From positions 1 to 10,998 of the forward strand of contig JAHLKH010000466.1 in NCBI GenBank assembly GCA_025526915.1: 10,998 bases of DNA, read 5' to 3'. The notes below the pieces were generated by a model that was given only the letters and a program-made list of their open reading frames with translations, was not told the DNA's origin and ran no database searches. Origin of the DNA: Entophlyctis helioformis (lineage: Eukaryota > Chytridiomycota > Chytridiomycetes > Chytridiales > Chytriomycetaceae). The stretch's first letter is position 1; each line of letters opens with the position of its first letter. Below, in pieces: positions 1-7,485 of this stretch. Both the position numbers and the translations under genes were made by a program.

Positions 1-1978
1 TGAACGCCAGGAGCTGGATGAAGACGTAGAACGTTGCCGACGACAGGTTGCAGCTGCAGAACGGCAAAGAGGAGTGTCAATCATATGTGCATTGACCGCG
101 TAGCTGGGGGCGAGATGACACGAATGCCAACCTACCCTTGATGAGCGGGGACGCTTAAAGTACACGCCGAGGTTGACAACAAGCAGAATAAGGAGAACAA
201 TGGACGATAGCAGGCACATGGCGATATGGCTGAACGGCAGGATGGCGTGTTTGTATGCATGTGTATGCACGAGCATGTCAGTCCAGCACACCATGACGAC
301 CATGACGCCAACCAGCAGCCAACCAACTCTCCGTACCGATAATAGTCGTACGACCTGGCCGAGTCAAACGTGCTGGTGGCAGACGAGTCTGCGCTCTTGA
401 ACGTGTCTTCGGTCGATTTCGACAGCTTGTCCAGTGAGTCCACAATCGTGGTCTGAGCAGTCCGCAGCGCGCCGACAGCCGACGTCTTGAAGGCGCCAGT
501 ACCCGATCCAAGGAGGGATGTGATGGTCGTCTGGAGGGTCGTGGCCACGCCGCGGATCTGGGTGCCGTAGCTCCCGAGGTCGATGGAGCGGACGCCGTTG
601 ACCAGGGCGGCGCCGTCGGGAGCGCTGGCAAGACCCGTGATGGAGCCATCGGCTGCAGTTTCGGCCTGGGCTGCCTGTTGTTGAATGCGTTTCCAGTATA
701 GGTGTAGGTGCCGCCACTGTAGGTGATCGAGCTTGCCCAGCCCGTTTCTGCGTTCTTGACGGCGGTCATGACTGCGCAGGATGGTGTAGAGCAGATGTGT
801 GGAAGAGTGTTTGTCAGCATGCAAGCCAGCCAGCCAGTCAGCCAGCCAGAGCAAGTTGTACAGATGCCTCAGAACACGTGAAAGGAGACCAGAGACGATG
901 CTACGTACTGGACTTTATCTCGGTCAGTCTCGTGTTGGTGAGGGTCTTGGATGCGCCGATGGCGTCGCCGTTCGTCACAATGCTCGTGATGGCGGTCTGG
1001 GTCGTGTCCATGCCGTCGGCGAGACTGTTCATGCTTTGACGCACGCCGTTGGTCACGTCCAGCTGCGTGAAATCCACGACATTCAGAGCAGCGTCCGCCG
1101 TCGAGTTAACCACGCCCTGCAGGCTGACAAACGCGTTGACGACGGCAGGCGACAGGCCCTGAACAACAGCGCGCGCGCTACGGATGGTGCCGATGGTGCC
1201 GTCCGACGCGCGGCTCACGGTCGTTGAGAGGTAGCCGCTGGCACCAAACGAGGCGATGGTGGCAATCAGGAAGATGATTTGGATGAGGACAAAGGAGACC
1301 CAGGCCCAGATGGTGGCGTTGCGAGAAGGCTTGCGTTTGAGGGCTTTGCGAGCGAGGCTTTTCTTGCAGCAGCAAAGGCAGCAGCATTCGCAAAGGCATG
1401 TGATGGTCGTGAGGATAAGGGCGATGAAGATGATGGCTATCACGATTCCAGAGCCCTGCGCATCGAAGAAGCGTTGGTCAAAAGCGTGAGAGTGCCGTGT
1501 TAGTACGCTGCCGTGAGCTGGCAGGACAACAGCGTGTCTGACGCGTCTGGCCAGCACCGGCACACAACAGACGCGTCGCATTCAACCAGCATGGCAAGTT
1601 TCCAGTGGCGAGCTGGCAGTAACGACCCGTCACAGCACCCGTCACAGCACTGGGCAGGCAGAGCATGCTGCTGCGGCATGACATGTCCATTGCGCAGCAA
1701 CAGTACAGCGCCACTCTGCATACATGTCTGGCACGAAAACAAAACATGCATGGAGCATGCTCAAGCGCGTCGATGCAGCAGACCGCGGCTGCATACAACA
1801 ACAGACTCACCAGGTAGTACGCTGTGATTTCGGAAAAGTCGGAATACAGCACGCCGTTGCCCACGGGAAAGTACTTGTATGAGCCATGGCTCGCCATGCG
1901 GATATCGCGACCAAAGTTGGCCCATATCTCCAGGCCAGGAGGCGGCACGGAATACTTGTATGTCGTTGGCGTTGACAT
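1..1978 (-). CDS. Gene A: prominin-like multi-pass membrane protein, 3' end cut by window edge
   Basis: Likely exons: 1978-1811, 1455-909, 771-136 and 53-1 (continuing off the window). The ATG at 1978 opens a 56-residue exon with no signal peptide. Exon 2 starts with membrane segment 1 (about residues 57-75), then CLCECCCLCCCKK (from residue 76), a basic loop, and membrane segment 2 (about 104-126). A long Ser/Thr/Ala-rich helical outer loop with an NST sequon follows. Membrane segments 3 (GWLLVGVMVVMVCW) and 4 (IAMCLLSSIVLLILLVVNLG) sit at about 330-160. This order of segments and loops matches prominins and gene B next door. Exon 3 is not in one frame: a one-base step is needed near 695 and another near 335, so the gene may carry indels, assembly errors or an unseen short intron. 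The reading of the last exon is uncertain. The prominin assignment rests on topology and the Cys cluster, not on an alignment; a tweety or PRM1-like protein is the alternative. Confidence 0.68.
54..135 (-). other. Gene A intron after membrane segment 4 (82 bp)
   Basis: The donor is GTAGGT after an AGG codon and the acceptor is TTCTGCAG, with ATTGAC about 25 bases before it. It lies just after membrane segment 4, close to where gene B has its intron 3865-3920. The frame of the 53 bases that follow is not settled. Confidence 0.6.
772..908 (-). other. Gene A intron 2 (137 bp, phase 1), shared with gene B
   Basis: The donor is GTACGT and the acceptor GCGCAG, with GCTGAC as branch site. The intron carries a CAGC/CAGT tetranucleotide tract at 826-850 (plus-strand reading). 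It splits the codon after Ser in K-S-[I]-M-T-A-V. Gene B intron 2 (4667-4725) has the same donor and phase at S-[Q]-L-A-S-V-V. Confidence 0.75.
826..851. repeat. Imperfect CAGC/CAGT tract
   Basis: About six tetranucleotide units with one CAGT variant lie in gene A intron 2, the same motif as in gene B intron 1. Confidence 0.8.
1456..1810 (-). other. Gene A intron 1 (355 bp, phase 0)
   Basis: Donor GTGAGT follows the codon for L56 and the acceptor is GCGCAG before GGC. A TACTAAC branch site lies about 45 bases before the acceptor. It is the longest intron in the window and interrupts the start of membrane segment 1. It holds a 12-base direct repeat, CCCGTCACAGCA, twice at about 1627-1650. Gene B has no intron at this place. 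Confidence 0.75.
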
Positions 1979-2064
1979 GTCTGCTGCTGTGAGTGTTTTG
2001 CCAACGCGTCTGCCTTTATGAAAGTGGCTTGAATGGAAAGAAAAACGCGAGACGGCTTCTGTAT
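1979..2064 (-). promoter_or_regulatory. 86-bp gap between gene B stop and gene A start
   Basis: This gap must hold the 3' end of gene B and the promoter and 5' leader of gene A. On the minus strand it contains GTTTTTCTTTCC about 15 bases after the gene B stop, and a CAG-rich stretch just before the gene A ATG. The pyrimidine motif also occurs in the gene C to gene B gap. CT-rich tracts upstream of start sites are common in fungal promoters. A role here is inference. Confidence 0.5.
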
Positions 2065-5000
2065 TCAGGAACCAGCGAAGCGACGGTTGGTTTCGCGCAT
2101 GTCGTCGTATGTCGCGTAGTCGTACGAGCGGAAGCCTTGGTGCTGCTCGGGCGGTTCAGACAGTGTGGACCGCTCAGCTAGGCTCGACGGCACACTGCTC
2201 GAGTAGCTGCTGCCACTGACCAGCGACTCGTGGCCGCGTTGCGGATGTTGCATCCTCTGCTGGGGCGGTATCAAGTGGATGCTTGGTGCGTGGAACGACG
2301 ACGATGTGCTATGGTAGGAGGAGGAGCTCTGCTGCCGTTGCAGGTACGGTTGCGTGCTGCGAATGGTGGAGGACGGCATGGGCAGCGGTGCGAGATTCCC
2401 GTACCTGTCTTCGGGAATGGGTGGTAGCGAGGGCGACAGCGGCGTGTCCATCACGTTCATCTGGAGCGTCGCGTGCTCCGGACGCTGCAATGTGTTGACA
2501 GCCGTCATCCCGCTGAGCTTGGATTTGCCCGACGCTGTTGATGAAGGCAGGACACCGCCTCTCAGTGACGGATCGTACGACGACTGCCGCTGCCTCTGGA
2601 CATAGTCGGCCGCTTCGGCGTCGGTAGGTTGCCGGCCACCCAACTGCGCCACGAGGCGAGCGTAATCGGCCGGCCGCGCTCGCCAAAACATGAATGTGCG
2701 CTCATCGTCAAGACGGCTAAAGAACAGCGATCGCGTGCCGTGCATCAGGAGAGGGATGGCCAGCGCGCCAAAGACGGCGATGATCATAAACGACAGCCAT
2801 ACGACATCAGCTGCTGACCTGTGTGCATGAGTGCGCTTTAGTGGTTGCATGCATGCCGTGAACTAAGGAACGACCGCAACTTACAGAAACATGCCGCAGA
2901 TCTGGTCTTGGACGCGGTAAGTCTGCGAGCCGAGATTTGTGCATTTCAGGCTATTGTTCATCGCAAGCACAGCAGCGGTTGCGCTCTCCATAGCACGGCT
3001 CCTGACATAGTCGGTCGTCTATTGCAGCCATGTGGTCAGAGTCTGATCGGCACTCGCCACCATCAATCAATTGCCGCACTTACATTAACGGCCAGCTGCG
3101 ACCCGTATGTGCGCAATGTTGCTGTAGCTCGAGAGTACGACGCCAACGCTGGCGCTACCCGTGCCTGAAGATTGACCGTCAGGGTTGCCAGCCCGTTCAA
3201 GTCCAACACCAGCCTGTCGGTCTCGGATCCAAGAGTATCAAGCAGCCCGGCAGTCGCGCTCAGCCCGTCAATCACACCAACCAGCGCGCTGCATCTTGCC
3301 ACAAAATCCGCCAGCGCTCTGTTATTCTCAGCAGCCGTTGTACCCGAGCTGTATATAAAGTCGGACGTCGTGCCACTTGATGCCATGCTGCTCGCAAACG
3401 ACCGCACGCTGGCAAGATCGGATCGGATTGCCGGAATAACATTGGCTGTCAAGTCAGCCAACGTTGCCGTGTCAAGCGTGGCTGTCGAGTTGAAGGACAT
3501 GATGCTTGCAAAAAACGACGCGGGTGGAGCAGAGAGGGGCAGCGATGTGCTGTTCAAGACATCTCAAGTCAGGCGGTGTGCATCAGCGCAGTGAAATCGA
3601 CGGATGGATTTGCTCACTCCATGTTCATGGCTGGTGGTGCGGCAAACGCCGGAATGCGGCCCAGGATCTTGGCAGTGACGTTGACCTGATCGGCAGTCAC
3701 GACACCAAGCCTCACACCAATGTCCAGCAGCATCTGGCCGCTCTGGCACTGGTCGCGCAGGAATATGAGATTATCGACATTGTCGGTGATGATGGGCACA
3801 TTGAGGTTCTTGGCGAGCACCGGCGGTTTGACATCGAAGGCCATATTGCAGGCTGCGGTGCATCCTTGCAAGTTAGCCACTGGCAGTCGACTGATTGGCA
3901 GAATGCGTGGCTGCACTCACTGTCACCAAGGAATGCTGTTGCTACCATGGACAGAATAGTGACGATGGAGACCATCGCAAACATAAACGTGGCCGGAACT
4001 GCCACGCTAGCCACCAGTCTCAGTCCACACTGCGCGCCATACAGGCATGGCGCAATGCAGGCGACCAACCTCCGTATCATGCGTGCACTATGCAACGGCA
4101 CTTCGATCCACCACACAACAAAGAATCCGACAACAACGGTCGACAAAAGCCCCTGGAAGAAATGGCGATAGATATTGGCGGTGTCGACCGACTCGAACCA
4201 CGCCGTCATGCGGCGGCCATACCCATCCAGCGTCTCTTCAGCTGTGATGAGGTAGACGAGCACTCCTGTCACGATGTCCATTTTTGTGCGGGTCACTGTA
4301 TCGCCGCAGCCGTCAAAGTATCCTGCGCCAACCGTGTCAGCGCAGATGGCAGTTGGCTGAAACCGCATCGCGACTTGCCTGTAAAGACGGTCGAGACGAG
4401 CTGGTCGACTGTGCGCGTGACATTGGCTGTCATGGACTGCGATTGAGAGAGGTATGCAGCAACAGACGATGCGTTTGGAAAGAGTGCAAAGGCGGCTGAG
4501 ATGGATGGCACGGCGGACAGGCGTGCTGATGCCAGCGACGCATTGCCTGGAATGAACGTGGGCGGGAACTGTTTGGTTGATCGCAGGGCATAGAGCCTGC
4601 CGTTTGCACTCGGGATCGCCATATTGCCTGCCATGGCCGACATCATGGAGACAACCGACGCAAGTTCTTCAAGTGCGAGCGTCAGTAAAGCCGTGACGAC
4701 CGCGAGTCAGCTGGTGTGTACGTACGCGACTGCACAATGGCCATGCCAGACAGCAGCGCGGCCTGGTGACTGGCAGCGACCGTGGCATTTGCTGCAACTG
4801 CTGCAGCCGCTGACGAAACCGGCGTCAATCCCGACACGAACGCATTCAGATCAGGCGACACAGACCCTGCGAGCGAGGCTGTGTCTGACGCCGAGACAAG
4901 CCGCTCGACGGTACCGTTCCGCATGCCGTCAAACATGGATATGAACACAGTGTCTATGGCGCGTGGGATGGACCGGACAGCCGTCCGCAAGTATCCGATC

Positions 5001-5143
5001 AGATCGAGCACCGTAGCCTGTGCGTCTCTTCCCGCGAGCATCACATGGGTACTTCCAGCAAAGTTGAACACGCACGAGACGCTTTCAGCCAATGGCGACG
5101 TGTTGACATGTCAGTGCGAGTGCGGCAACTGGTCAGCCCGATA

Positions 5144-5177
<34 letters not shown>

Positions 5178-5569
5178 GATGCGATCAGATCCTTTACATA
5201 CACAACGACAATCGTCACGAACAACAGGGCGAGTTTGAATGCCCGTCGCTGGTATGGGGACGGCGGGCCCAGTGCCTTGCGGCGATAGATGCGGACTGGA
5301 CAGCAGGAGAGAACCGCCCACTGGTACCAGCCAACGATGATCAGGTAGACGCAAACAAAGGCAAGACCGATCGAGATGAGCGCGAACGGCGCATAGTACT
5401 GCAGAAGACTGAGCGGCCGGATGTCCGAGACAGAGAGCGGGATGACTGGATACTCTGTCGAAGGCGAGCGGAGACCGACGCGGATCGTGCGGGCAATGGA
5501 CGCGAACGAGCCAAAGCTGAGGGGCAGCGACGAGTACGCAAATGTCTCGTTTGCAGACGCCTGCTGCAT
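2065..5569 (-). CDS. Gene B: five-pass prominin-like membrane protein, complete, 8 exons
   Basis: Exons: 5569-5202, 5081-4726, 4666-4379, 4322-3921, 3864-3618, 3549-3084, 3018-2885, 2818-2065. They total 3015 bases with all phases matching, giving 1004 residues from the ATG at 5569 to a TGA at 2067-2065. Membrane segments lie at about residues 60-82, 112-135, 393-413, 443-467 and 758-779. A short loop with CC at 89-90 separates segments 1 and 2. Two outer loops of about 255 and 285 residues carry N-glycosylation sequons (NGT, NAT, NAS twice, NVT twice, NST, NTT, NNS). Cysteines mark the start of loop 2 (RCTAAC) and a region near its end. The tail of about 225 residues is rich in Ser, Pro and Gln. 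Animal prominins have this five-pass, two-loop plan and organise membrane protrusions with cholesterol; that role is not shown here. No signal peptide is visible, unlike animal prominins. The family call is inference from topology. Confidence 0.83.
2819..2884 (-). other. Gene B intron 7 (66 bp, phase 2)
   Basis: The donor is GTAAGT and the acceptor CACACAG. The branch site is weaker (ACTAAA) than elsewhere. It joins I-C-G-M-F to the codon for Leu just before membrane segment 5. Confidence 0.75.
3019..3083 (-). other. Gene B intron 6 (65 bp, phase 0)
   Basis: The donor is a perfect GTAAGT and the acceptor GCAATAG, with TCTGAC upstream. It joins L-A-V-N to T-T-D-Y-V, which creates an NTT sequon across the junction. 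Confidence 0.78.
3550..3617 (-). other. Gene B intron 5 (68 bp, phase 2)
   Basis: The donor is GTGAGC and the acceptor GAACAG, with CCTGAC about 20 bases before it. The join gives N-M-[D]-T-S-L-P. A nearer AG (CTTGAG) does not fit the phase. Confidence 0.75.
3865..3920 (-). other. Gene B intron 4 (56 bp, phase 1)
   Basis: The donor is GTGAGT, the branch site GCTAAC and the acceptor TTGCAAG. It follows membrane segment 4 and joins L-G-D-[R]-C-T-A-A-C. Confidence 0.8.
4323..4378 (-). other. Gene B intron 3 (56 bp), GC-AG type
   Basis: The 5' end is ACAG|GCAAGT, the usual context of GC-AG introns, and the 3' end is GGCGCAG with GCTGAC as branch site 11 bases before it. Phase 1 on both sides gives F-T-G-Y-F-D. 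Reading through instead runs into a stop soon after, and no GT donor nearby restores the frame. Confidence 0.78.
4667..4725 (-). other. Gene B intron 2 (59 bp, phase 1), shared with gene A
   Basis: The donor is GTACGT, the branch site ACTGAC and the acceptor TTGAAG. It splits the codon that gives Gln in V-Q-S-[Q]-L-A-S. Gene A has an intron with the same donor sequence and phase at the matching place. Confidence 0.8.
5082..5201 (-). other. Gene B intron 1 (120 bp) with CAGC tract
   Basis: The donor is GTATGT and the acceptor CTGAAAG; phase 2 joins GT+C to give Val inside membrane segment 2. An ACTGAC branch site lies about 30 bases before the acceptor. A (CAGC)n tract (GGCT on the coding strand) fills 5145-5177 and makes this intron about twice as long as the others in the gene. 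Confidence 0.8.
5145..5177. repeat. (CAGC)n microsatellite
   Basis: About eight uninterrupted CAGC units lie inside gene B intron 1, between donor and branch site. Confidence 0.9.
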
Positions 5570-5682
5570 TCAGGACAGATGTATCGTTTATGGAGATATA
5601 TTGTTATTCAAGGAGAAAGAAGCCGGCTCAAGATGGAACAGACAAAGGAAAGAAAGAAAAACTTGGGTGCAGCAGTAGCGTA
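5570..5682 (-). promoter_or_regulatory. 113-bp gap between gene C stop and gene B start
   Basis: The minus strand reads AGTTTTTCTTTCTTTCC about 20 bases after the gene C stop, then a CT-rich stretch and an A/T-rich stretch (AATAACAATATATC) closer to the gene B ATG. It has to serve as gene C 3' end and gene B promoter. The first motif matches the one in the gene B to gene A gap. Confidence 0.5.
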
Positions 5683-7309
5683 TTAGACAATGGTTGCTCG
5701 AGAAGCCTTGTCAGTTTCGAGCACTGCCATGCCAAAACGAGAAATGTCAGCCACGCATGGGCAACATGATATGCAGCATGCATCTTGACGCGAGTGCAAC
5801 AGCGACTTACAGTGAGTTTTGAGGCCTTTGCCAAAGTTGAGGATGCACTGGATGGCAACCACAAATGTGGAGATGACCATGAGAAGACTCAGCGCGGCTG
5901 GATGGCGTGTCCATGAGGCACGGCAGTTAGCTTGAGGCAGACGCTTGGATTGGCCAAGGGAGCAAAGCCAGCAGACGAACCAAAGAATGTGAGGTAGTAC
6001 TTGGTATCCGAGTACTTTGCTGGCTGGGTGTAGATGCGCACAATCTTGAAGATAAAGTAGCCCATGGCCAGCACAACGCCAAACAGGAAGCCCGACACAA
6101 TCAGCTTGTTCTCAGTGCGCATCTGTCCAAGCCAATGAAAGCCGCGTCAGTTTGGATGGAGCTGGGGTGCAGTCATGAGATCCCCCAAACACAAAGACGT
6201 ACACCGTAGACGGCTGTTGCCAGCACAAGGAGCATGATTGGAATGGCAGCAATGGTCAGAGCAAACTCTGGATCGCTGGTTCTGATGACGAGCACGAGGA
6301 ACTGGATGCCAAAGCCAAACACAAAGAACACGTCGACCTTGACCAGGAGCACAAAGATCTGGTACCAGCGGTACATGCTGCGCATGACGGGGTCTGCTCC
6401 AATGCGCTTGAAGATGGTCCAGCCAAACTCATAATAGAGCTTTGACGCCAGGTAGAAGAAGAGGATCTGGAATGCGCCGGTGATGAAGGGGATGACGATG
6501 AGCGGCAGCTTGAGGGCGGGGTCGTTTCCGGCCAGGTTGATCAGCTGGGCATACTGGAAGATGGAGTAGCAGACGATGATGAGATTGAAGCCGACAAAGG
6601 CGCCGATCTGCATGGTGTTTTGCTTGACGATGGCGTCCCATGCGAGCACGATCTGGAAGAGCTGGGCAAAGATGAAGATGACGAGGTAGACGGGCACGCC
6701 GCGAGCAGGGCCGGGCCGCGAGATGTCGACGGCGGCAATGAACTGGTTGGCGGCGACGGACTCGATGATGACGATGATGATGGCCTGCAGCATCACGGCC
6801 AGCAGCGTGATCCTGCCGAGCTGTAGGAGCAGGGGTCAGTCTTGGGCCGTCTGCAGGAGCGTGTGCAAGGCATGTGGTGGGGCAAGCGGTGTGTATACCA
6901 GCGTCGAAGGAAACTGGGCGGCAGGACCGCACGCATTGTGGCGGCGGGCACGCATTGCAGCGGCACGCATTGCAAGCCATGGATGTGATGTGTTGCGACG
7001 GCAACACAAGGCAACATAAGACGAGGCGAGGCGGGGTCAGCGAAAGTCAGCCAGTGGGCAAGACAGACAAGACAGGCCGATGGGCAGGCAGGCAGGCAAC
7101 ACACACACAAGACACACACAAGACACACACAAGACACAAGGCAGACACACAAGACGCACCCATTGCAGCCAGCCGTCGGGCTTGTGGGCGGCGTCGGGCT
7201 TGGAGAAGCCGGACGAGGTCAGCGACGGGCGGCCGTCGCTGGGGCCGTTGGGGTCGTTGGAGTCTGGACGCACGGTCCATGTGCTGTTGCCGAGGCCGCC
7301 GTCGTTCAT
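5683..7309 (-). CDS. Gene C: UPF0658-family Golgi membrane protein, 5 exons
   Basis: Exons: 7309-7160, 6820-6203, 6122-5981, 5897-5811, 5723-5683; 1038 bases, 345 residues, stop TAA at 5685-5683. A hydrophilic N-terminus of about 50 residues ends in W-L-Q-W and leads into about eight membrane segments. Signature stretches are YYEFGWTIFKRIGADP, then MYRWYQIF with V-K-V-D-V-F-F, and a final segment ending ILNFGKGLK. These match my knowledge of the fungal UPF0658 family, whose fission yeast member (SPAC23H3.04) is placed in the Golgi; the molecular function is unknown. The last join restores Y-Y-L-T-F-F-A-A-L-S, which fits the family. An in-frame ATG at 7408 would add 33 residues (MFAATFRIRRQSQ...), a basic and Asn-rich stretch; I prefer 7309 because that extra part is low-complexity. 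Gene D starts 176 bp away in the other direction. Confidence 0.87.
5724..5810 (-). other. Gene C intron 4 (87 bp, phase 1, no stop, multiple of three)
   Basis: The donor is a perfect GTAAGT, the branch site GCTGAC and the acceptor ATGGCAG. Spliced, the protein ends K-T-H-L-L-E-T-D-K-A-S. Retained, the intron adds 29 residues, several of them cysteine, without changing the C-terminus. Splicing is favoured by the strong signals. Confidence 0.68.
5898..5980 (-). other. Gene C intron 3 (83 bp, phase 1)
   Basis: The donor is the unusual GTTCGT, the branch site GCTAAC and the acceptor ATCCAG. The join F-F-[A]-A-L-S restores the last membrane segment of the family. Confidence 0.75.
6123..6202 (-). 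other. Gene C intron 2 (80 bp, phase 0)
   Basis: The donor is GTACGT, the acceptor TTGGACAG and the branch site ACTGAC. It joins A-V-Y-G to M-R-T-E-N-K. Confidence 0.8.
6821..7159 (-). other. Gene C intron 1 (339 bp) with simple repeats
   Basis: The donor is GTGCGT after W-L-Q-W and the acceptor TCCTACAG, with ACTGAC just upstream; phase 0. The end nearer the donor is made of a GGCA tract and an ACACACAAGAC minisatellite (plus-strand reading), which account for part of the extra length. Confidence 0.78.
7083..7158. repeat. GGCA tract and ACACACAAGAC minisatellite
   Basis: GGCA is repeated from about 7083 to 7098, followed by at least three copies of ACACACAAGAC and degenerate copies up to about 7158. 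Both are inside gene C intron 1, and the last repeat copy abuts the splice donor. Confidence 0.8.
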
Positions 7310-7485
7310 CGTGTGGCTGTCTGTGCGGTTGCGGTTGTTGTTGTTGATGCTTGTGTGTGGTGTCGCTGATTGTGATTGCCGACGGATTCGGAAAGTGGCC
7401 GCGAACATGCTCCGGTGCGACCGCAAGTGCTGCTGCTACTGCCCCAGGCGCCGGCCCGCCCAGCAGCCCAAGCAGCCCCGAGACC
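7310..7485. promoter_or_regulatory. Divergent intergenic region between genes C and D
   Basis: This 176-bp stretch separates the two start codons and must hold both promoters. It contains a GTT trinucleotide run near 7335-7346 (AAC on the gene C strand). No TATA-like box stands out. If gene C starts at 7408, only 77 bp remain. Confidence 0.5.

Noticed and set aside
311..336. A roughly 25-base micro-intron before membrane segment 3 of gene A
   Set aside because: It is far shorter than any accepted intron here (56 bp and up), and its length does not give the needed frame.
680..741. 62-base GC-AG intron in gene A exon 3
   Set aside because: Phases fit, but the donor context (TGG|GCAAGC) is weak and the CTRAC branch motif is missing, unlike the accepted introns. 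Kept only as an alternative to an indel.
1..5569. Genes A and B as a single gene
   Set aside because: Gene B has its own stop after a long tail, and gene A restarts with an N-terminus and first two membrane segments of the same kind. Two tandem genes explain this better, although a shared transcript is not excluded.
1..5569. Identification of A and B as the yeast mating fusion protein PRM1
   Set aside because: PRM1 is also a multi-pass protein with large outer loops, but the two large loops with five segments and the Cys cluster after segment 1 fit prominins better. A profile search is needed to settle it.
4782..5686. Long plus-strand open frames opposite gene B
   Set aside because: They are antisense to well-supported gene B exons and have no coherent composition or splice context.
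7083..7158. CRISPR-like or other structured repeat array
   Set aside because: The units are short contiguous simple repeats without spacers and lie inside an intron.
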